This document shows positions 1 to 10,000 of a stretch of DNA of 39,959 nucleotides, one piece after another. The translations under genes were made by a program, and so were the position numbers. The DNA lies in the NCBI GenBank assembly GCA_025765595.1, contig JAIVFH010000246.1, forward strand, positions 1-39,959, read 5' to 3'. The notes under the pieces are model-generated. The model saw only the letters and a program-made list of their open reading frames with translations. It searched no databases and was not told the DNA's origin. Each line of letters begins with the position of its first letter. Within the stretch, counting starts at the first letter, position 1. The DNA comes from Obelidium mucronatum (Eukaryota > Chytridiomycota > Chytridiomycetes > Chytridiales > Chytriomycetaceae).

Positions 1-347
1 GCGTGCTCTTTTATTTGCGTGGTTCGTTCTAATCCTTGCTGGTTAGAATTTTCCAAATTGTATCCTTCGATAAGAGATTTGTATAGTCGGTTTTATACGA
101 ATCGCACTACTGGTTCCTGAGAATATCCACAAACACCACCACTCTCCAAACGAAACCAAATTTGTATCCAGGCCACTATAATGTACATAAGGAATTTTTT
201 ATTTCACAGCCCGAGTGGTTTTTCATGCGTACGAAAACTAACAAGAAAGCATGACTGTTTATTGAATATAAGTCTACCTCGATTGTATCTATGAAAAAAT
301 GAGCTCTAAAGAATCGACCGCTAATAAGCAAAAAACAAAGAAAAAAG
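1..347. other. No recognisable gene
   Basis: AT-rich sequence downstream of the minus-strand RRM gene. Open frames here are short and low in complexity, and none resembles a known domain. It probably holds the 3' flank of the RRM gene and part of an intergenic spacer. Confidence 0.5.
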
Positions 348-2319
348 TTACGGAAGGGGCAGGTGTGATTCTGACAAATCATTCTTTGTCTTACTCCCGA
401 AAAAGGAGGGATCAATGACTACACCAGAAAAATCAACTGGCACCATCACGACTTGCCAACCTGGTGGAACCTGGTGTTGCGGAGGAAATGGTTGAGCCTG
501 TTGGCCTTGGTACAGGTGCTGCTGTGGGGGGAAATAAGGAGACCCTTGAAATGGAGGAATCGGACCTTGTTGTGGAAACTGGTAAGTGTTAAAGGGTGTG
601 TTTGGCGCAGATGGTCCCGCCGGAAGAAGCTTGAGATGGTGTGTTGAATCCAGAAGCACTTGGATTGTAGAGTTTGTGGAGGTGTCGTGAAGAAATGCTG
701 GGGATGCTGCGCAGACAGATTCAAAATTGGACCGAATGATGGGGCTGTGGGATTCAAAGGCTGTTGTGGTGATTGACGCGTGAATCCAGGAACGTATCGA
801 TATCCAGGTGGCAACTGTTGGGGAAGAGGCTGTTCCACAGGGCCAAATTTGACCACGACTTTCACGCGGGTAAGTCTTTCTCATAGGAGCCGATTTCGCG
901 GTACTCGACTTTGATGATGTTATCAAGCCACATTGATCCATGGAGTTCCTGAATAGCCAATTCAGCATCGTTTTCGTTGGAGTAATGGACAAAAGCAATA
1001 GCTGGCTTGTTTTTCCAACCGGGATAAGTGATGATTTGTACCGCCTCAACTTCCCCATAAAGCTCGAATTTTGCACGTAGAAGGGGTTCGCTGATTCGCT
1101 CTGGATTCAACTTGCCAACAAATAAAGATCGATAGTCAACTTCCGAGCGCTTTCTTTCAGGTTTATCCCTGTGAACAAGCTTTAGTTCAGTTGTAAACAA
1201 GAAGAAGAAATAATGTTACCATTCAACACTCCACTTTGGCATATGTTGCGATCCCTGAACATAATTAATGTGAATTTCCCAAAAACTTAAAATTTAACCG
1301 GTCGACCATACCCTGTAAGCTAAAATGGCATCAGCCCGGCTGAAGTACTTGACGTAGAGGATTCCTTTCAAGTCACCAGTGTCACGATAACGCAAGATTT
1401 TGAAGTCTTCAATATGACCAAAGGAAATAAAATGCTTTTCGAGAGCTGCCGGCGTCCAGTTTAAGTTGTATCTATATCATGTATGGTAAAGAAAATTTTA
1501 CTTGGGAAATTTTATCAAAATCAAATTTTTCAGCGACTCACTGGATGCGAAGAGTGCGGATCACCTTGGCGTTTTCAATTCGAATTTCACGGTCGTCAAT
1601 CAGATCATGCTGTGCTTCTATGAGAGCCTTTTTGGCCTCAGCAATGTTCTAAAAAGGAAGAAAGTGCCATGTCAAAACATTGTCAAATCGTAACGAAAAA
1701 AAATTTTTGTTACTTTAAATTGCACAAATGCAAAGGGTCGATTGGATGAATCACGGTCGATTTTGATTTCAGAGAGTTCGCCCCACTGGGAGAAGTGTCT
1801 TTTGATGTTTGAAAATAGAGTGTGATCCGGTTTTGAGGCATCGAGACTAAAAGCAGAATCAAAGCTGTAGATTAACCACTCCTTGTATCTTAAAATAGCA
1901 TAAGAGTTGTACTCACTTGGCAACAAAGAGGCACGCTTGTGGCATTTTTGATGGGACAGGACCGGCTTGACCCAAGTCTCTTGGATCAAACTGTAAGCGC
2001 TCTTCCTCTTCCTCTTCCTCTTCGGAATCTTCAGAATCGGAATCGTCTTTTCCATCGTCGGAATGCGCACCAAGAATCGAAGAGCCGATTTCGTCATCGC
2101 AGTATTCCTCTTCTTCTTTGGACGTTGAAAGCAGAAGCTGGATTTGTTCTTGAGGAAACATGGAGCGATAAACCAGGGGACTTTCAGAGCGGGACCGCCG
2201 GGGCCGTGGTTTCCATAGCGTTTTGACTGGTGAAGTTGGGGCAGATGAGGAAATGTTGTCGTTATCCTAAGCGAAGAAGAGGGTTGAGCTGAATTGGTTA
2301 GATATTAGACATTTACCAT
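348..2319 (-). CDS. Triple-RRM RNA-binding protein with acidic N-terminus and Pro/Gln-rich tail
   Basis: Exons read on the minus strand as: ATG 2319-2317, about 2266-1917, 1846-1714, then further exons to about 1310, then 1179 to about 865, then a tail to 348. The N-terminus has an RS patch (RPRRSRSESP) and a long Asp/Glu run. Three RRM domains follow: RRM1 opens with ACLFVANLDAS once the 1847-1916 intron is removed and contains the RNP1-like RPFAFVQF. RRM2 is QYNLNWTPAALEKHF to KGILYVKYF. RRM3 is YRSLFVGKL to PAIAFVHY. The tail is rich in Pro, Gln and Gly (QVPPGWQVV, PQQGPIPPF). The protein should bind RNA; its target is unknown. The tail switches frame at least twice (near 865 and 600-640), through unseen introns or base errors. 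An intron splits the proposed ATG from codon 2. Confidence 0.75.
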
Positions 2320-2456
2320 AGAAGCGTGTTTTGGTGAGGTTTTTATGACAGGACACCAGCTTTCAGATTTACGTTAAATACCCCCGAATCCGTCAAATCA
2401 GATGAAAATGGGCGACATGACATTTCATTATCTTTTGATGGATGCATGCATCTTTA

Positions 2457-2678
2457 TCACTCTGCATTAATCACTGATGCACTCCATTCTCCGTTGAAAA
2501 GACTGCTGAAATACGAATTGGAAACGAGGATGGGCCTGTGCAAGTTGAACGTATGATCAAACGCCTTGATGGCAATGTCAGAGAACTGCTTTGATGTAAA
2601 GAGACTATTGAGAGAGGCGAGAATAGCCTCAATGTGGGGCTTTGTTTCGATGTCAAGCGTGGCGGCAGCTATTGTCAT
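2457..2678 (-). pseudogene. Truncated BTB-domain duplicate
   Basis: The predicted 73-aa frame matches the first ~50 residues of the BTB gene that starts at 4666. Shared blocks include EAILASLNSLFTSKQFSDI and HTFNLHRPILVSN. The match ends after GEWS and the frame stops eleven residues later, before the end of the BTB fold and with no BACK-like region. It reads as a partial tandem duplication of the neighbour's 5' end. A very short separate gene cannot be excluded, but half a BTB fold should not be stable. Confidence 0.75.
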
Positions 2679-3054
2679 TGAAGGCCAGTATTTAATGCAA
2701 TTTTCCTGATGCTATGCCATAACACACAATAGTGCCTCACAAAGTCTGGCCGACAGTTGGACGCTGACAGGAATTTGACTGCATTCGTACCGTACAGTTC
2801 AGCCGCGAATTGAGGTTAACAATGAGGTTGTTCCCAAAGCGATTCATAGGTCCATCTGTTACTTAATGATTTGGAAGTCCAACGATAAACTTATGCTGAC
2901 TAAAATGAAGGAACAAAACCATACCATACATTTATGCAGCATTTATGTAAAAAAAAAAAAAAAAAGAGAGGAGGAGCAAACAGCGACTAGCCACCACAGC
3001 CTCAAGCAGAAAGCTTCGAAGACTGACGACTCAGGCACTGATCAACAGGATTTA
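2679..3054. other. Intergenic spacer, no gene seen
   Basis: Spacer between the BTB fragment and the 3' end of the full BTB gene. It contains a 15-nt A tract near 2950. The one longer plus-strand frame (2866-3111) is low complexity, runs antisense into the BTB gene's last exon, and shows no domain. Confidence 0.5.
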
Positions 3055-4666
3055 TTATTCCAAAACCATATTACATCCAATCACCAGTTCTTCAATGGGT
3101 TCAAATTCTAAATTATCTGTGCCAAAGAGTTCCGAAGCTTGTATTGCACCAACGCAATGGCCCGATCCAAACATAAAGGTAGAGCAGACAGGTTGCGTAT
3201 TAATGACCAACTGTAACAAACTTCACGTTAGAAAAGGATAAAAAAAAAGTTCACTAAAACCTTGTTGCCTTTGAATAAAAACAGCTGGAATTGAACTGAA
3301 ATCCGCGGTCTTTCGTCACAAGCAAAATCTGCTTTCTTTGCGGCGAATGTCGCTCCTTGATCGGGAGAGAGGCGGCAGAGGGCAGGCATAACCTTAAGAT
3401 TTGTTTTCTTAATCCGTAGCGACCAAAACGAGCCACCTAAAGAGTTGCTTAAGAAGGGCAATCTCCTCCTCGCAAAATGGAACTGACCATAAAAAAAATG
3501 AGAAACTGCAGCATTGTTTCCGAAGGCAGGCTGTTTGAAGTGACCTGCCGGAATCACTTTGGTAACCCGGAATGGCTCGAAATCGGATTTGTTCCACACA
3601 GGAGTGGACATGATGGAATTTTCAAATGAATATGGTGCAACCGACATGCAATCCAACTTGGTGCTTTCTGCAGCCGCAGAAGAAATCGTCGTACTCAACC
3701 GTCCACGTCGCCATTGCGCTCTCAGCAATATATCCTCAGCAACCAAATCCCGTTTATGGATCTCGACAAGGTTTGACATGGCTATCTGACTAAAAATCAC
3801 GCACTTGGAAAGTATCTTGGCCAATTGCTGATTTGATTCGCTGGGAACTGCCTTGGAATCATCGTTTGTCGGCAATTGTTGTAGGGCATCGTTTCCTTCC
3901 CTAAACGCTTCTTCACGCGTACGACAAACTGCTTGAATCATATTACATCGTTTTCCTTCGTTCTCAACGACCAGATACTTGGAGCCAAGAACTTTGATAA
4001 GCCATTTATCAGCAATGTTATCCAAACAATTTGGGAAGGACGCAGCATTTCGACAGAGATACAACAAACAATTTGTGATGATATCGCCCGAATACAGGCC
4101 ATAATAATGAGCATCGGCAAAATCTAGCAGCTTGGAGATATTTGCCGCTTCCGTATGGCACTCGATAAAACAAGCACATTGTTTGCACAGACTCTGATCG
4201 TCAAAAAATGACGCAGCAGCTAATTTGTTCATCAGTTTTTCTTGACCCACAACTGGTCCTCATCTGGAGTCATAATTTTCTGTACGAACCGAGCCATGCA
4301 CATACGGAGTCTTCAGAGATTTCATCGGTATAGATTCCGTATATCCTGAAGTTACCAACTTAATGAGGAGGGTTCCAAAGTCAACAAGACTGGGGTTTTT
4401 TTTTGCCTTTTAAACACGACTGTAACAGCCTCCAAAGTTATGTTCGGATCATCAAACTTCAACTCTACAACATGTTTGTTCTGATCACTCCATCCTCCGT
4501 TTAACAGGCTGCTGAAGTAGGTATTGGAAACGAGGATGGGTCTGTGCAGGTTGAAAGTGTGACCAAATGCCGTTATGCCAATGTCAGAGAACTGCTTTGA
4601 TGTAAAGAGACTATTGAGAGAGGCGAGAATAGCTTCCATGTGCTGCGTTGAATCAATGGGAAGCAT
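3055..4666 (-). CDS. BTB/POZ domain protein with C-terminal MATH-like region
   Basis: Exon 1 (4666 to about 4412) encodes the start of a BTB/POZ fold: MEAILASLNSLFTSKQFSDI, then HTFNLHRPILVSN and VVELKFDDPNITLEA. The fold continues after a short intron with IYGIYTDEISEDS and then LAAASFFDDQSLCKQCACFI, the usual end of BTB plus the start of a BACK-like helical region. The last exon is 3210-3055; the 3211-3254 intron (44 nt) joins NKVL to LVINTQPVCST. The C-terminal block (LGGSFWSLRI, ISVQFQLFLF, FMFGSGHCVGAI) resembles the beta-sandwich of MATH domains, but weakly. Such proteins often serve as Cullin-3 substrate adaptors. The first intron seems to use a GC donor, and the exact joints at 4250-4412 are not settled. 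A truncated copy of the 5' end lies at 2457-2678. Confidence 0.7.
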
Positions 4667-4712
4667 TGGGTATTTTAGGTAATTTTTGGATATTTATTTT
4701 TCATCTCAAAAT

Positions 4713-5567
<855 letters not shown>

Positions 5568-5643
5568 ACGGGGGTTTTTTTTTTTAAAACATGTTAAAAT
5601 ATATTCTCTTATTTTATTTTCGAATTATTTAACGCATCAAACC

Positions 5644-5705
5644 ATGGATCTTCTCGATTTGACAACAATCCCTGATGAACTGATTACCCGAATATCCTTT
5701 TTAGC
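5644..5705 (+). pseudogene. 5' part of an F-box/LRR gene split by the Helitron
   Basis: The ATG at 5644 opens a short frame reading MDLLDLTTIPDELITRISFL, which is the first helix of an F-box (compare IPPEV in the paralogue starting at 24366). The frame stops a few codons later in element sequence. Joining 5705 to 13506, at a TAGC shared by both sides, gives one open frame that continues with EANGTNAPQFAWIHPVKVF and runs to 14466, for 340 aa in total. The host gene was therefore probably intact before insertion. Confidence 0.7.
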
Positions 5706-5713
5706 TTGCTAGC
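5696..5713 (+). repeat. Left near-terminal inverted repeat of the Helitron
   Basis: CCTTTTTAGCTTGCTAGC matches the reverse complement of 13481-13498 at 15 of 18 positions. It overlaps a perfect hairpin at 5699-5718 (TTTTAGCT, loop TGCT, AGCTAAAA). Part of this stretch also encodes the F-box residues FLA, so the exact border between host and element is ambiguous. Confidence 0.5.
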
Positions 5714-5817
5714 TAAAAGCTACAGGTCCTTTTTCTCCGTGCGGCGACAGTGGTGGCACAGTTGGGGGCGCAGCACAAGGGACGGAAGACGAAATCAGAA
5801 AATACTGGAGCAATTTT

Positions 5818-5842
5818 TTCCAATAATAAAAGTTTATTGGAA
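5818..5842 (+). repeat. 25-bp TTCCAATAA palindrome (3' flank of accessory gene)
   Basis: Perfect 9-bp arms around a 7-nt loop TAAAAGT. It lies about 60 nt past the stop codon of the minus-strand accessory gene and gives AATAAA on both strands, so it might also act in 3'-end formation. Confidence 0.85.
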
Positions 5843-5903
5843 TATCAATATCAAAAAATAAAAAATCAAGTAAGTGAAGCACAAACAGAGTCTAGTAAAA
5901 GAG

Positions 5904-7068
5904 TCAGTCCCAGTCATCAACTTTGGAAACAAGCTGATCCTTCTTTGTAAACTGTACACGATCTTCTCCTCCGGTGCCACGAGCAAAAAGAACGGCAAAG
6001 ACGGGACAAAGGGAAAGTTCTCCAGTCTTGTGGTCCAACTTGATGGTGGCAGAGACCAATACTTTATCACCAGGCTTGAGCTCCGACTTCAGTGGTCTGT
6101 TTTTCTGGAGGAACTTTAAGTTGAACTCAGAGCTGACACAGTCATAGAAAGGAATGACAGGGACCCCATTAGCTCCAAGAGTAGTGGGTCTGTTTGGTGT
6201 GGCTTTAGGCAATTGCGTCTTCGAAGGGGTTCCACTAGACGTGCTGTAAGAAGGCCTTCTAGGGGTATACGGAGCAGCAGGCAAAAGCCCTACATATATA
6301 GAATTTTTTTGAAGAAAGTAAGGTCAACAGAAGAATAACAGGAGGTAAGAGGGAAAACTCACAGTGAGTTCTGGTAAATCGAACCCAGTTTACATCTGCA
6401 GAACCGAAATCAAATCGTTTTGGCACAATCTCCGGACCTTTTCCGTTATAAGTCCCTATTCCCCGGCATTTTTGAAGGAAGGCAGTGAAGCCCACCAGTG
6501 CATCAGCAGAGAGAAGAGAGCGGCCATAAATGCTTGCCACAAGAAACCCAGCATCTGGTGTTGGCCTGCGAAATATCCCATCAGTTTCATTCAGGACTTC
6601 GATTGGCCACAGAAAAGCCGCAGGCAATGGTTTCTCTTGATAGAAGACAGAGACGTAGTATCCAGCTACATTGAAGAATAGAACAAAACCTTTAAATAAG
6701 TGCAGCTAAACATTCCAATAACATAACATTATTGGAATAATTCCAATAACCATGGAATAATTCCAATAACCAAACATTATTGGAATGATTCCAATAACCA
6801 AACATTATTGGAATAAGAGGAATTCACCTGGTTCCCCGAAGTAGTGTCTCCCGTAGCTGGACTCATCGCGACCAATATTGGACACTGCCAACCCATTTTC
6901 AACAACACCACACCTTTCTTCCAACTTTGCAAGAACTTTCCCCAGATTTACAGGAATGTCATGTACTGCAGAAGCATCACCAACAAGAAAATTGGACAAG
7001 GGCTGGGAAAGGTGAGTTGGGGGAGCTGGAACAGATTCATCCCAATCGTCTCCGAGCATCTTCTCCAA
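5904..7068 (-). CDS. Helitron-borne accessory protein, unknown function
   Basis: Three exons on the minus strand, 7068-6828, 6665-6363 and 6289-5904, sum to 930 nt, or 309 aa, with no frame break. Donors are GTGAAT and GTGAGT; both acceptors end in TAG. The N-terminus is acidic (MLGDDWDE). The middle contains GYYVSVFYQEKP and GFLVASIYGRSLLSADALVGF. A Ser/Thr/Pro-rich linker follows (YTPRRPSYSTSSGTPSK). The C-terminus has a basic then beta-rich block (ELKPGDKVLVSATIKL, LCPVFAVLF) that could be an OB-like or other ssDNA-binding fold; this is speculative. I do not recognise the family. The gene lies inside the element, head-to-head with the Rep/helicase gene, and its first intron holds the palindrome array, so it belongs to the transposon. 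It may be a DNA-binding partner of Rep. Confidence 0.75.
6713..6813 (+). repeat. Array of four TTCCAATAA palindromes inside an intron
   Basis: The array lies in the first intron (6666-6827) of the accessory gene. Perfect 9+7+9 copies sit at 6713-6737 (loop CATAACA), 6761-6785 and 6789-6813 (both loops CCAAACA). A shrunken copy at 6741-6757 keeps only the outer five bases of each arm. The spacing from the third to the fourth copy is 28 nt. Confidence 0.95.
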
Positions 7069-10000
7069 CCCCCATTGTGGCCCCTGGTACCCCCTTAGCC
7101 CCTTCTCGTGTTCTTAGAATTCGTAATACGGAAAACCAGTACTCTGCTCACCGAAAGGCTGTTAGTAAACGGAAGATTCGCGCTCAACGCTCACCAGCAG
7201 CTCATGAGCGAGAACTTGAATCACAGCGTATCCGAATGCGACAGCTGCGCGCAGCAGCAACAGAATCAAAAAGAGAAGCAACAAGGCTTCAGAACTCAAA
7301 ACAACATAGGGTGGCATATACCCAAAAGTTGCTGGAAGAACGGCTAAAGCGAGTGTATGGTCCTGATGAGCTATCAACAATTGATTCACTGTTGGGGTTT
7401 GGGTTGCAATCCTCGCAAGAAGCCATCTACATTAAGTGTGCTGAGCGATTGTCATTCAACTGTATGACCAAACACTGCTGTGTTGTCTGTGATTGCGACT
7501 ATGCAAAATCCGAATTGAAATATCACAGCATAGGATCAGAGTACCGAGTGAGTAAAATTTCAATACTTTTAACATCAAAGTCACTAAATGTGTGCAATAG
7601 AATTTGCGTCGCGTCTTGCAGGTTGATGCCACGCGAGTTGCCATGTTAGATCCGCTTCTTGTGGCTCAATATGACGTCCAGGGCTTTGATGTCCGCCTTT
7701 CTCGCCTATTCCTCAGTCCATCTGGATTTTACTTCTATGCCAATAAGTTGCACAACCCGGTTATTCTGAAAGAGGGGGCGTTGATGTATCAGCCCTTGCC
7801 TGGTCATTTTGTTCCTGTACCACAGGATGATCTGCTTCTCGCTCTTTGTCCAGACTGCTTCACAGCCACACGCCCTAAAAAGATGGATGGTGACGCAGGT
7901 GAAGAACTGGAAATTGAAGAAGAAGAAGAAGAAAACGAAGAAGCATGGAAGAGTAGAATGCCAGTGGAAGCCATTGCCAACGAAAATTGGATTGGACGAC
8001 TCCCGACAACCTTTGGAGATATTACCCGAACAACCGAAAACGTAGTTTCATTGATGCAGCCGTGCATTTATCTTACAACCATTTTTGGGTCTGGTACTGA
8101 GAACCAACGGAAAAATATCAAGTCCCACCATTATGTTCTGAAAAACAGTGAACCGGTTCTTCGTCAAGTTCCTGCAGATATTAGTTCAACTTTCCGCTTT
8201 TCTTTTGTTGGGGCCTGGACCGCACAAGAAATAGCTGAACAAAAAACCAGATACGCTGCACAAGACTGCATGTTTGACTTACTCAAATTCTTTGAGTTGC
8301 ACCACCAAGGGTACAAGGAAAACAAAGAGTACATTTTAAGTGATGCGGCTGTACCTGAAGAGAACAGTAAGTTTTGATGTCCTTCTGCTTATATTTGTTT
8401 TTGAAATTCCAATATTTTGTTCTTATTGGATTTTCGTATTTACAGTTTTCTCTGATCGATCGCTCTCTGGTGACTTTCCAGTAAATGAAAAACTGTGCCG
8501 ATTAATGCAGCATTCTGCTTACAACACTGGGACCGCAGAAACCGCTGTTGAGGATTCCACTGTCCATTATGTGTTTTCTCCTACGAGCGACCACGTAATA
8601 GCATCTCCACTCCCTAACCCAAATGAACAACCTGCCACCACTTCAATCCAAGATTATGCTGTGTTTCGATCTACAAACCTGTCCAAAGCAAGAAAGCTTC
8701 AGCATATTGGTTTATTCTTTCCAACACTTTTGCCATTTGGTGAAGGAGGTCCGGCGTGTCATCGGGTCCGCCATCTTTCAGTTAACAGATGGATCAAGCG
8801 TTGCCTCAAACTTCATGGCGGAGTTTTTGGCAGGCATTGGGGTTTCACTGCTATTGCTTATGATTACACTGCATTAGAGCAATCCTTCTCTCAGCAATAT
8901 TTGACAATGCGTGTTCGTGCATCTGCAATTTCAGATGGAAAATGGACGAAAGAAGACATTCAGAAATGTTATAATCATTCTCGTCAGATGGAGGAGTGTC
9001 TAAAGCGCGGGGTTACTCTTCCGGAAGCACCACCAGAAGTGAAGCGTCTGATGGATATCAAGAAGGCCATTCTGCCAGGCTTGAGGGCATTTGTTGGCTC
9101 TGACGAGTCTCGCCAAGCTGGGCTTCACACAGCTTTTGGGTTACAACGTAGACTTGGAGTTGCCAATATTTTTGCCACAATCTCTCCGGCCACGTCAAGA
9201 AGCTGGGCTGTTGCCATTAATTGTGACCTTGTTAATGGTGAACATTGTCAACTTAAGTTTCTTGTTGGGGATGGCGAGCTTGCCATGCCTGGCACTGATG
9301 GGATTATTCTTCCAAACAATAATGCGAGGACGTCAGCTGCCTCCTCAAACTCGTATGAATGTGCGGACTATGCCCGCCGTGTACTTAACGTATTTTTGGA
9401 AGACTTCATTGGCTGGGACTTCAAGTTCCGGGCTCCTGTGAGAGGAGGGGGGTGTTTAGGAATCCCTCGATTTGTTACTACCTCTGCCGAGACGCAGAAG
9501 CAGGGAGACATACACTTTCATATGGTTATCTCCTTACATGGTTTCCCAAGAACGTCAGCTGAATTCCGAACACGTCTTGAGGATCCTAAATTTGCCGAAA
9601 GGTTTATACTCTCTTTATTTTGTAAAATTCCCTTTTCCAATAATGCTCAAATATTGGAATTCTAGGTTGGTAAAATTCAGAGACACAGTGTTAAGCACAA
9701 CTCCTCCATTTACTTGCACCGAGAATTCCTGTCCCTTTCCTGCTTGTGACGGATTATTGGAAGCCCTTCCCATTCCTGGGGAAGCTTTCCAAAAACTTCG
9801 TGTTGGAAAGAAAATCTGTGCAACATCGTCTTGTTCGAAATGCCTAAAGGAGTTTTGTCACAAAGATGTCATGCTTGAGCGTGTTCGCCAATATGCGGAA
9901 GCCCGAAACATTGATATTTCGCCCTCAGCAGTTGATGCGTTTCGTTGTGCTCCTCCTTCTAAGAACTTTCACATGTCTGACAAAGATCTGGTCCTGTTTG

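Noticed and set aside
5750..5950. Plus-strand 66-aa frame
   Set aside because: Runs antisense into the accessory gene's last exon, contains the palindrome, and has no domain.
6927..7068. RepHel N-terminal frame from ATG 6927 as certain coding sequence
   Set aside because: It is antisense to a well-supported exon of the accessory gene; the convincing RepHel sequence begins near 7110. I kept 6927 only as the outer limit.
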